5,812 bases of DNA from assembly GCA_016763215.1 (NCBI GenBank), contig JAESUF010000192.1:1-5812 (forward strand). The letters run 5' to 3'. Within the stretch, counting starts at the first letter, position 1, and each line of letters opens with the position of its first letter. Positions 1-5,643 of this stretch are shown one piece after another. Both the position numbers and the translations under genes were made by a program. The notes below the pieces were generated by a model. That model saw only the letters and a program-made list of their open reading frames with translations, did not search any database and was not told the origin of the DNA. This DNA is from Flavobacteriaceae bacterium. Its GTDB lineage: Bacteria; Bacteroidota; Bacteroidia; Flavobacteriales; Flavobacteriaceae.

Positions 1-610
1 AGGAGCTCAAGGTTCCTTACTAGATATCGATTTTGGAACATATCCATTTGTAACATCCTCAAATACAACAGCAGCTGGTGCTTGTACTGGTTTGGGTGTA
101 GCTCCCAATAGAATTGGAGAGGTCTTTGGAATCTTTAAAGCATATACAACACGTGTAGGTTCTGGCCCCTTCCCTACTGAATTATTTGATGAGGATGGAG
201 CAACAATGGCTAAGGTTGGACACGAGTTTGGAGCTACAACTGGAAGACCAAGACGTTGTGGTTGGTTAGATTTAATTGCTTTAAAATATGCTATTCAAAT
301 AAATGGTGTTACGCTATTGATGATGATGAAATGTGATGTTCTTTCAGGTTTTGACACACTAAAAATTTGTACGTCGTATATATACAAAGGAAAAGAAATT
401 TCACACCTACCTTATAATATAGAACCAGAAAATGTTTCTACAGTATACACTGAATTTAAAGGATGGCAGAAAGATTTAACAACACTTACTGAAGAAGGTC
501 AACTCCCGAAAAATTTAATGGCCTACATCCGTTTTATTGAGGAAGAGACTGGAGTTCCTATCAAAATTGTATCCGTAGGACCAGACAGAAAGCAAACTAT
601 CGTTCGATAG
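1..610 (+). CDS. purA: Adenylosuccinate synthase, C-terminal part (5' end outside window)
   Basis: This cytoplasmic enzyme joins IMP and aspartate using GTP to give adenylosuccinate, the first committed step from IMP to AMP. The reading frame is open from the left edge (first full codon at base 2) and ends at TAG 608-610, giving 202 residues, about half of a usual PurA of some 420-430 residues. Family signatures are clear: GAQGSLLDIDFGTYPFVTSS at the very start, then the SSNTTA and GLGVAP segments, the TTGRPRR loop that contacts IMP and aspartate, and the C-terminal VSVGPDR with QTI near the end. The guanine-recognition segment reads MMKCDVLSGF where many bacteria have TKLDVL; Lys and Asp are kept. 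No internal start should be used: the homology runs unbroken to the window edge. The next gene on the same strand begins 68 bases later, so purA may or may not share its transcript. Confidence 0.97.
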   Translation, partial: GAQGSLLDIDFGTYPFVTSSNTTAAGACTGLGVAPNRIGEVFGIFKAYTTRVGSGPFPTELFDEDGATMAKVGHEFGATTGRPRRCGWLDLIALKYAIQINGVTLLMMMKCDVLSGFDTLKICTSYIYKGKEISHLPYNIEPENVSTVYTEFKGWQKDLTTLTEEGQLPKNLMAYIRFIEEETGVPIKIVSVGPDRKQTIVR

Positions 611-678
611 TTTTATCTTAAAATTAAGAATTTTGACAGACTCTTTTCAGTATTTTAGCGAAAAATAAGACTATAATT

Positions 679-2310
679 ATGAAAAGGGTTTTACTTGCTA
701 TATTTATATTTACTTCTTTTATAGGGGTTTCTCAGCAGAAAAAACTAAAATATAGCGCAGAAATACAATCTGTAAATGAAGAAAAATACCCAGGAGCGAT
801 CATCTTAATAGGGAAAGTTAAAATGCTACACGCTGGTGCTATTTTAACGTCTAAAAAGGCTTTATATTATCCTAAAGAGAACTTTTTTAAGGCCTATGGA
901 GATGTCTTAATTAACCAAGGGGATACCATTAGGCAAACAAGTGATTATGTAGACTATGATGCCAATTTAAAACAAGCTGTCTCTTGGGGCAATGTTGTTT
1001 TGAAAGATCCATCCATGACTATCACTACAGACACCTTGTACTTTGATCGAGAGAAACAACTACTTTCTTACAAAGATTTTGCAACCATCAAAGACGAAAC
1101 CAATGTGTTAAAAAGTAAAAACGGTAAGTATTTTCTTGAAAAGAAAAAATTTACTGCAACAACTAAAGTAACAATCACGAACCCCGATAATTTAATCGAA
1201 TCCAATCATTTGGATTATTACACCAATTCTGGGCATGCATATCTTTATGGGGCTTCTACAATTACCAACAAAGATGATGGTAATAAGATATATACAGAAA
1301 GAGGCTTCTACAATACCAAAACAGATATCTCGCATTTTGTAAAGAATTCCAAATTGTATTTCGACGATCGAACTATTGAAGGTGACAGTTTGTATTATGA
1401 TAAGCCTAGAGGTTTTGCTTCCGCCACAAATAACATTATAGTTATAGACACCGCACAAAGCTTTATAGCCAAAGGGAATTATGCTGAATTTTTTCAAAAA
1501 AAAGATTCAATATTCATGATTGATAGAGCTGTTGCTATTTCTATTGTTGAAAAAGATTCTACCTTTATTCATGGAGATACATTAATCGTTACAGGAAAAA
1601 AAGAAAAACGAATTATTCGATCTTATAGAAATGTAAAAATCTTTAAGCAAGATTTACAAGGGAAATGTGACTCACTACATACAGATCAAGAATCGGGTAT
1701 CACTAAAATGTATTACAGTCCTGTTCTGTGGTCGGGGAAGAGTCAAATTACTGGAGATAGCATTCAACTACTTTCTAATAAAATAACCGATAAATTAGAT
1801 TCCTTAAAGATCTTAGGAAAATCATTTATCATTCAAAAAGATTCACTAGACCCAAAAAACTTTAATCAGATCAAAGGAAAAAACATGTATGGAAAGTTTC
1901 TGGAGAACAAACTGAGAACGTTATTGGTGAAGGGAAATGGTCAAGCTATTAAGTACAATTGGAATGATGAGGGTGTATTAGAGACCATTACAAAACAATT
2001 GTGTAGCAATATTGAATTTGAACTGTCTGATAATGAAATTGATAAAATTAAATGTCTAAAGCAAACAGACGGCAAGACCTATCCTCCTTCTCTGTTTCCT
2101 GAGAATGACAAAAAATTAAAAGGTTTTATCTGGAGAGAAGATGAGCAACCCTTGAAGATGGAAGATATCTTTATAAAAGATGGAAAAACAGTTCGAGTAC
2201 CACTTGCAAAAAAAGTACTAGTAAAAAAATCATCTGCCAAGAAAAGCCTTGATAAGAAACAGCCGAACAAAAAGGACGTTAAAAAGAAAGGTACAAAACC
2301 AAATCCTTAA
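679..2310 (+). CDS. OstA-like exported protein (LptA/LptD N-domain type)
   Basis: Predicted periplasmic or outer-membrane-facing protein of the OstA superfamily, whose LptA and LptD members carry lipopolysaccharide from the inner to the outer membrane. The 543 residues begin with a signal peptide (MKR, then hydrophobic residues 4-17, likely cut near GVSQ around 18-19). Residues about 22-260 show the repeating beta-strand pattern of this fold, with recurring phrases such as 'YYPKENFFKAYGDV', 'VDYDANLKQAVSWGNV' and 'TLYFDREKQLLSY', in which each strand pair turns at Asp or Gly. Similar strand-rich repeats continue to about residue 420. The C-terminus (508-543) is a Lys-rich tail with 14 lysines in 36 residues and is probably disordered. 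The start ATG at 679 is directly followed by the signal peptide. The aminotransferase starts 11 bases after the stop, so the two are likely co-transcribed. The family is clear to me; the exact role in LPS transport is inferred, and it is too long to be a plain LptA. Confidence 0.85.
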   Translation: MKRVLLAIFIFTSFIGVSQQKKLKYSAEIQSVNEEKYPGAIILIGKVKMLHAGAILTSKKALYYPKENFFKAYGDVLINQGDTIRQTSDYVDYDANLKQAVSWGNVVLKDPSMTITTDTLYFDREKQLLSYKDFATIKDETNVLKSKNGKYFLEKKKFTATTKVTITNPDNLIESNHLDYYTNSGHAYLYGASTITNKDDGNKIYTERGFYNTKTDISHFVKNSKLYFDDRTIEGDSLYYDKPRGFASATNNIIVIDTAQSFIAKGNYAEFFQKKDSIFMIDRAVAISIVEKDSTFIHGDTLIVTGKKEKRIIRSYRNVKIFKQDLQGKCDSLHTDQESGITKMYYSPVLWSGKSQITGDSIQLLSNKITDKLDSLKILGKSFIIQKDSLDPKNFNQIKGKNMYGKFLENKLRTLLVKGNGQAIKYNWNDEGVLETITKQLCSNIEFELSDNEIDKIKCLKQTDGKTYPPSLFPENDKKLKGFIWREDEQPLKMEDIFIKDGKTVRVPLAKKVLVKKSSAKKSLDKKQPNKKDVKKKGTKPNP

Positions 2311-2321
2311 ATTTGGTGCTG

Positions 2322-3497
2322 ATGAAATCAGATTTTCTAAAATACCAAGCTCAAACGAGTCCATATCCTTTGGCAATTGAAATTGCAAAAGCGAAAGGGA
2401 GTTATATTTATGACACTTCTGGGAAAAAATATCTTGACTTTGTTGCTGGTGTCTCCGCAAACAGTTTAGGGCATCAACACCCAAAAGTTACAAAGGCTAT
2501 TAAAGATCAACTAGATAATTACACACACGTAATGGTTTATGGCGAATTCATTCAGAAACCACAAGTAAACTTATGTAAGCTCTTATCTGAAACTCTTCCC
2601 TCTTCTTATAGTGTCTATTTAACCAACTCGGGAACTGAAGCTTGTGAAGGAGCTTTAAAATTGGCTAAACGTTCTACAAAACGATTTGAAATCATTGCTG
2701 CCAAGAACTCCTATCATGGAAATACACAGGGAGCAATGAGTATTTCTGGTAACGAACAACAAAACAGTGCCTTTAGACCACTTATTCCCGGAATAAAATT
2801 TATTGAATACAATAAGGTCTCAGATTTAAAAAAGATTTCAAAAAACACAGCAGCTGTTGTTTTAGAGACTATTCAAGGAGGTGCTGGTTTTATTGTTCCT
2901 AAAAATGAATATTTAGCTAAAGTAAAAGAACGTTGCCAAGAAGTAGGTGCTTTATTAATTCTTGATGAAATACAAACAGGGATAGGTAGAACAGGTACCT
3001 TTTGGGGATTTGAAAACTACAATGTTATTCCCGATATTCTTATCACAGGGAAAGGTTTAGGTGGCGGAATGCCTATTGGGGCTTTTATTGCTCCAGAAAA
3101 AATAATGTCGCTATTAAAAGAAAATCCTACACTGGGTCATATTACTACTTTTGGAGGGCATCCAGTTATAGCTGCAGCTGGTGCAGCTACGCTAAACACA
3201 ATTCTAGACTCTCATCTCATTCCAGAAACATTAGAAAAGGAAAAACTCATTCGACAGTATTTACAACACCCTTTAATTAAAGAAATAAGGGGAGTTGGAT
3301 TGATGTTGGCTATTCTTGTAGAGTCTTCAGAATTAGCCGCTAAAATTATTCATCGCTGTTTAGAAAAAGGATTGATTTTATTTTTCTTATTGTTTGAAGG
3401 AAAAGCGATTAGAATTACTCCTCCACTAACAATTTCTAATAAAGAAATTAAAGAAGGATGTGAAATCATTCTTGAAGTATTAAAAGAAGAAGTCTAA
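2322..3497 (+). CDS. Class III PLP-dependent aminotransferase (acetylornithine/ornithine aminotransferase-like)
   Basis: Cytosolic fold-type I aminotransferase of 391 residues that should use pyridoxal 5'-phosphate. Motifs in order (numbered from the ATG at 2322): LDFVAGVSANSLGHQHP near 38-54, the phosphate-binding SGTEA at 103-107, KNSYHGNTQGAMSISGN around 128-144, ETIQGGAGF near 182-190, DEIQTGIGRTG with the ring-contacting Asp at 216, and GKGLGGGMPIGAF with the Schiff-base Lys at 244. TTFGGHP and IRITPPLT complete the family set. I chose ATG 2322 over the in-frame TTG at 2313 because TTG would be a poor start and adds only three residues before the normal beginning. Substrate cannot be told from sequence: the usual EP(V/I)Q segment is ETIQGGAG here, and no arginine or lysine pathway gene is adjacent. 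It follows the OstA-like gene by 11 bases, an arrangement suggesting an operon rather than a biosynthetic cluster. Confidence 0.92.
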   Translation: MKSDFLKYQAQTSPYPLAIEIAKAKGSYIYDTSGKKYLDFVAGVSANSLGHQHPKVTKAIKDQLDNYTHVMVYGEFIQKPQVNLCKLLSETLPSSYSVYLTNSGTEACEGALKLAKRSTKRFEIIAAKNSYHGNTQGAMSISGNEQQNSAFRPLIPGIKFIEYNKVSDLKKISKNTAAVVLETIQGGAGFIVPKNEYLAKVKERCQEVGALLILDEIQTGIGRTGTFWGFENYNVIPDILITGKGLGGGMPIGAFIAPEKIMSLLKENPTLGHITTFGGHPVIAAAGAATLNTILDSHLIPETLEKEKLIRQYLQHPLIKEIRGVGLMLAILVESSELAAKIIHRCLEKGLILFFLLFEGKAIRITPPLTISNKEIKEGCEIILEVLKEEV

Positions 3498-3520
3498 TTT
3501 CCATATTCCTTCAAAGAACT

Positions 3521-3557
3521 GTTAAAACACGTTAAGTTTTTATTAAACTAAGTTAAG
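3521..3557 (+). repeat. Four helically phased TTAA elements upstream of the secreted-protein gene
   Basis: TTAA occurs at 3522, 3532, 3543 and 3553, with intervals of 10, 11 and 10 bases. Three of the copies are the longer GTTAA (3521, 3531, 3552) and the last two of these are GTTAAG. The elements therefore lie on one face of the helix and end just upstream of the candidate promoter beginning at 3561. This is seen directly; a role as an activator-binding array, or as bent DNA acting as an UP-like element, is inference. There is no convincing terminator for the preceding aminotransferase gene in this gap: only a 5-bp stem (AGTTT/AAACT, 3535-3549) is present. Confidence 0.45.
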
Positions 3558-3560
3558 AAG

Positions 3561-3590
3561 TGAAACATTTCTGTTTCCCGCTAGTCTTAT
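3561..3590 (+). promoter_or_regulatory. Candidate ECF-sigma-type promoter for the 117-residue secreted protein
   Basis: TGAAAC (3561-3566) is followed after a 16-base spacer by AGTC (3583-3586) within CTAGTCTTAT. This resembles the general ECF-sigma pattern GAAC-N16/17-CGTC with one change in the -10 part. Transcription would begin near 3592-3595, leaving a short leader of about 27 bases before ATG 3622. The segment GAAACA-TTTC-TGTTTC (3562-3577) is also a 6-bp inverted repeat, so it could be an operator or a small hairpin instead. A competing housekeeping -7 element, TACGTTTA at 3596-3603 (7 of 8 matches to TAnnTTTG), lies nearer the gene. Confidence 0.4.
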
Positions 3591-3621
3591 GGGTGTACGT
3601 TTAATCTAAATAACAGTAATT

Positions 3622-3975
3622 ATGAGAAAATTAAAATTAGTGCTTGCAGCTCTCGCAATAAGCTTTGCTTCATTGTCAGCTACAGCAACAGAAACAGAAC
3701 CAAGCAATGCAAATAGTGCATTGAGAAGTAAAATTGTATCCTTATTAGGATCTATAGCTCCATCGAGTCTTACGCTTACTGATGGAAATGATATTAAAGC
3801 AAATGTGTCTTTAATGTTGAATAACAAAAATCAATTAATTGTCATTTCAGTAGATTCAAATAATGAATCTGTAGACACTTATGTAAAAAGCAAATTAAAC
3901 TATCAAAAGATTGATGTTAAAGGACTTAAGAGAGGAGAAATCTACAAAGTTCCATTAACAATAAAACAATCGTAA
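3622..3975 (+). CDS. Small secreted protein of unknown function (117 residues)
   Basis: I do not recognise a named family. The product has a clear Sec signal peptide: MRKLK, a hydrophobic stretch to about residue 19, and a likely cut after ATA at residue 22 (SATA|TETE). This leaves a mature protein of about 95 residues with no cysteine. Residues 33-45 (ALRSKIVSLLGSI) look helical. Residues 57-80 alternate as a beta hairpin (DIKANVSLMLNNKNQLIVISVD), then comes a helix (VDTYVKSKLNY, 84-94) and a final strand (KRGEIYKVPLTIKQ). This strand-helix-strand order loosely recalls the C-terminal domain of TonB-like proteins, but no signature residue proves that. It is followed 28 bases later by a strong terminator and preceded by its own regulatory gap, so it is probably a single-gene transcript. 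The open reading frame on the opposite strand over this gene is taken as a shadow, because the signal peptide and promoter signals fit this strand. Confidence 0.8.
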   Translation: MRKLKLVLAALAISFASLSATATETEPSNANSALRSKIVSLLGSIAPSSLTLTDGNDIKANVSLMLNNKNQLIVISVDSNNESVDTYVKSKLNYQKIDVKGLKRGEIYKVPLTIKQS

Positions 3976-4003
3976 TTATAATTACAACGGTTGGTTAGTT
4001 GGG

Positions 4004-4045
4004 TGCCTGAATGCGACATTTTTATGTTTCTTCGGGCATTTTTTT
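4004..4045 (+). terminator. Intrinsic terminator after the small secreted protein gene
   Basis: TGCCTGAA (4004-4011) pairs with TTCGGGCA (4031-4038): eight pairs including one G-U. An inner stem GACAT/ATGTT lies above a small internal loop, and seven Ts follow (4039-4045). The T-run exists only on the + strand, so this ends rightward transcription. Its last bases overlap the stop codon of the converging tlpA-like gene (4044-4046). In the other direction the hairpin is not followed by Ts, so the tlpA-like transcript has no obvious intrinsic terminator here. Confidence 0.85.
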
Positions 4046-4607
4046 ATTCCAAAATTAGCCGATCTAATAAACTTCTCACAGAACTTCCGTTCCAATTAGC
4101 AGCACCACTCTTATCAATGACAATCGTTCCTCTTTTATCAATTATGTAGGTAGCTGGAATTGTTTTACTATACAATTCTTTAGGAATTTCACTTTCAGGG
4201 TAAAATGACGGAAGGTTATATTCTTTCTTTTTAAAAAAAGAAGCTACTTTATTTTGACCTTCATTCGAAACAAATAAAAAAAGTACCTTATCCTGATAAT
4301 CATTGTACAGTTCCTGCATGCTAGGCATTTCTGCTATACATGGCGGACACCAAGTAGCCCAGAGATTTATGAAAACAACCTTTCCTTTAGCTTCGTTAAG
4401 GTTATACGACTCTCCCTTATGATTGGTCAATTCCCAATGATAATCTTCAAGAGTAATTCTACTCTTTTCACCAACTTCAGAGGGACTAAACATTCCGAAA
4501 ATTTTATGAATCCCTACTTTCAGTGGCTTAGCGGTTTGCGGAATAATTAATACAATAATAAAAACCACAATTGCGATGTTGAATATTTTTGATTTATTGA
4601 CTTTCAT
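4044..4607 (-). CDS. TlpA/ResA-like membrane-anchored thiol-disulfide oxidoreductase
   Basis: Thioredoxin-fold protein expected to reduce or exchange disulfides outside the cytoplasmic membrane, as TlpA and ResA do for cytochrome c maturation and other envelope proteins. Of the 187 residues, 8-22 form a single hydrophobic segment after a Lys-rich start (MKVNKSK). No cleavage site or lipobox is seen, so an uncleaved N-terminal anchor is likely. The redoxin domain covers about 50-187: the strand KVVFINLWATWCPPC carries the active-site Cys87 and Cys90, followed by IAEMPSMQELY, the strand VLFLFVSNE, the cis-proline loop TIPATYIID (Pro151), and GTIVIDKSGAANW. The catalytic set is complete. Length is typical for this family. 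ATG 4607 is chosen because it directly precedes the basic, hydrophobic anchor. It follows the lipoprotein gene on the same strand but is separated by a strong hairpin, so it probably has its own promoter. The client protein is unknown. Confidence 0.92.
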   Translation of the reverse strand: MKVNKSKIFNIAIVVFIIVLIIPQTAKPLKVGIHKIFGMFSPSEVGEKSRITLEDYHWELTNHKGESYNLNEAKGKVVFINLWATWCPPCIAEMPSMQELYNDYQDKVLFLFVSNEGQNKVASFFKKKEYNLPSFYPESEIPKELYSKTIPATYIIDKRGTIVIDKSGAANWNGSSVRSLLDRLILE

Positions 4608-4635
4608 TTAAGTAATACTCTTTTTGTTTCTTATC

Positions 4636-4643
4636 TAAACCTA
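4636..4643 (-). promoter_or_regulatory. Possible -7 promoter element of the tlpA-like gene
   Basis: On the - strand this reads TAGGTTTA, matching TAnnTTTG at seven of eight bases. It ends 28 bases before the ATG, almost the same distance as the better element before the lipoprotein gene (27 bases). It lies only seven bases beyond the upstream terminator stem. No clear -33 TTTG is seen, since that position falls inside the hairpin. Confidence 0.35.
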
Positions 4644-4650
4644 TAAAATA

Positions 4651-4688
4651 AATATAGCGTAGTCTCTAAGTCGAAACTACGCTATATT
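4651..4688 (-). terminator. Terminator of the lipoprotein gene (13-bp perfect stem)
   Basis: AATATAGCGTAGT (4651-4663) and ACTACGCTATATT (4676-4688) are exact reverse complements with a 12-base loop. On the - strand the stem is followed by the T-rich stretch TTATTTTATAG; on the + strand it is followed by A-rich sequence, so it acts leftward. It sits 25 bases past the lipoprotein stop codon and should separate that transcript from the tlpA-like gene, although the T-run is imperfect and some read-through is possible. Confidence 0.8.
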
Positions 4689-4713
4689 ACTAACAAAAAG
4701 AAAAATAACTCTT

Positions 4714-5571
4714 TTATCTGGTAACAGTACCTGTTGGTAACGTTCCTAAATTCTGTGTAAATAAGTGTGTACTTGGAGCTGTTGCTGTACCTGCAATTGC
4801 CCATAATGGTTTCATCGCAAAAGGAGTAGCAGCATCATCTGGTACTGGTTCTACAGTAATTACAACTCTTCTTCCTCGTACATCAAGAGGGAAAGTTTCA
4901 CCTGCTGGCGCATTGTTAAAGAAGTCTTCACCTGGAATTGGTGGTCCAGCATTGCTTTGTGTTCCACTTAAAGGGTTTCCACTATCCATGGTATTAAATG
5001 CAGTAAATGTTCCTGTTGAAATTGGTCCTGCATCTCCTATAACCCATCCTTCATAAGCCCAACCTTCAGGCAATACTGGTAGTACAAAATCTGGTACTGG
5101 TGGCATTCCTGGTAAACCAAACCATACCCCATTTTCATCATTCCCATTATTCATCCCTGTCTCATCAGTTGGAGTTCTTAAAAAGAAAGAACCTGCTGCT
5201 GTACTAAAGTCTCCTACAATCTCAGTAGTAACTGCTGCTGAATTTCCAGAGAAAGTTCCCCAAAGAATTTTTGTCGCTGCTGGTGCAGGATCAGCATCTA
5301 CTACTGGTTCAATTGAAAGTGCAAATGCTTCTGCATTTGCTAATGTCTCTGAATCTACTGAAAAGGTTTGTGGGAAAGTAACACTGGTAAAAGTACCAGT
5401 AGAAACTGGCGCTCCATTTACAATAACCCAACCTTCATAAACATAGTCTGAACCTAAGACTTCTAAACCCGTTAGGTTTAATGTCAAATCTGACGATGTT
5501 GCAACATCATCATTATTACTACAAGCAGCAAATAATGATGCTACAATTAATAATCCTAAAATTTTCCTCAT
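4714..5571 (-). CDS. Lipoprotein with two EGWVI/STGTFT repeat domains, function unknown
   Basis: Predicted lipoprotein of 285 residues. ATG 5571 is preferred over an in-frame ATG at 5601, because it directly starts the signal peptide MRKILGLLIVASLFAAC; Cys17 would be lipid-modified and is followed by SNNDD. The earlier ATG would also place the predicted promoter inside the gene. The mature part contains two related units: residues about 36-115 (YEGWVI 45-50, STGTFT 57-62, SIEP 86-89, KILW 101-104) and about 166-270 (YEGWVI 173-178, STGTFT 185-190, TVEP 239-242, KPLW 254-257). They are joined by a Gly/Pro/Asn-rich stretch (FFLRTPTDETG to about 165) that itself looks like part of the conserved family. 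The mature protein is acidic, Lys-poor and has no further cysteine. The order GWVI, GTFT, EP loosely resembles the extracytoplasmic domain of RskA-type anti-sigma factors, but there is no transmembrane helix or sigma-binding part, so I infer only a shared fold. It sits directly downstream of a Crp/Fnr-type regulator gene. Confidence 0.87.
   Translation of the reverse strand: MRKILGLLIVASLFAACSNNDDVATSSDLTLNLTGLEVLGSDYVYEGWVIVNGAPVSTGTFTSVTFPQTFSVDSETLANAEAFALSIEPVVDADPAPAATKILWGTFSGNSAAVTTEIVGDFSTAAGSFFLRTPTDETGMNNGNDENGVWFGLPGMPPVPDFVLPVLPEGWAYEGWVIGDAGPISTGTFTAFNTMDSGNPLSGTQSNAGPPIPGEDFFNNAPAGETFPLDVRGRRVVITVEPVPDDAATPFAMKPLWAIAGTATAPSTHLFTQNLGTLPTGTVTR
4762..5076 (-). repeat. Second copy of the duplicated domain in the lipoprotein
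   Basis: Codes for residues about 166-270 of the lipoprotein. It shares with the first copy the ordered blocks YEGWVI, G-P-(I/V)-STGTFT, (I/V)EPV-D and K-LW. This copy is longer, because a loop rich in Gly and Pro (SGTQSNAGPPIPGEDFF) and a segment with NAPAGETFP are inserted between the STGTFT and EP blocks. Confidence 0.75.
5227..5466 (-). repeat. First copy of the duplicated domain in the lipoprotein
   Basis: Codes for residues about 36-115, with YEGWVI at 45-50, APVSTGTFT at 54-62, ALSIEPV at 84-90 and TKILWGTFSG at 100-109. The DNA around both EGWVI codon runs is also similar (ATAACCCA followed by CCTTCATAA on the + strand, near 5424 and 5039), consistent with an internal duplication. 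Confidence 0.75.
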
Positions 5572-5598
5572 TTCTTTTGTTTTAATATTAATTTGAGA

Positions 5599-5606
5599 CA
5601 AATTTA
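5599..5606 (-). promoter_or_regulatory. -7 promoter element (TAnnTTTG) of the lipoprotein gene
   Basis: The - strand reads TAAATTTG, a perfect match to the Bacteroidota -7 consensus TAnnTTTG, ending 27 bases before ATG 5571. Transcription would start near 5595. A convincing -33 TTTG is missing at the expected distance (only ATTTC and ATTTTT are seen), which would fit a promoter needing an activator. Confidence 0.6.
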
Positions 5607-5627
5607 GGGTCGGTAAAAATCATGAAA

Positions 5628-5643
5628 TGTAAGCTAGCTTACA
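5628..5643. promoter_or_regulatory. Perfect 16-bp palindrome, candidate Crp/Fnr-type operator
   Basis: TGTAAGCTAGCTTACA is its own exact reverse complement. It has the 5-6-5 layout of Crp/Fnr sites (compare TGTGA-N6-TCACA). Its centre, 5635.5, lies about 40 bp upstream of the predicted lipoprotein transcription start, where class II activators of this family bind. It overlaps the stop codon of the regulator gene (5634-5636). It could also fold in RNA as a 6-bp stem with a CTAG loop, but no adequate T-run follows, so a terminator is less likely. The operator role is inferred. Confidence 0.5.

Noticed and set aside
616..629. TCTTA/TAAGA inverted repeat after purA as a terminator
   Set aside because: The stem is five pairs with a single C-G pair and only four Ts nearby, too weak to call.
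633..658. TTGACA at 633-638 as a -35 box for the OstA-like gene
   Set aside because: No TATAAT-like or TAnnTTTG element lies at a proper distance; TATTTTAG at 651-658 is too close and a poor match.
2313..2321. TTG at 2313 as start of the aminotransferase
   Set aside because: It adds only three residues, and the ATG at 2322 gives the normal family N-terminus.
1192..2484. Several reverse-strand open frames (about 60-100 codons) within the OstA-like gene and the start of the aminotransferase gene
   Set aside because: They lie opposite well-supported genes, show no recognisable motifs, and have no promoter or terminator signals of their own.
3606..3827. Reverse-strand open frame of 73 codons over the small secreted protein gene
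   Set aside because: The forward gene has a signal peptide, an upstream promoter candidate and a downstream terminator; the reverse frame has none and runs into the promoter gap.
3989..4003. GG runs before the terminator as a G-quadruplex
   Set aside because: Only three GG runs are close together; four are needed.
5572..5601. ATG at 5601 as start of the lipoprotein gene
   Set aside because: It would put ten polar residues before the lipoprotein signal peptide, and it overlaps the TAAATTTG promoter element; ATG 5571 gives a normal signal peptide.
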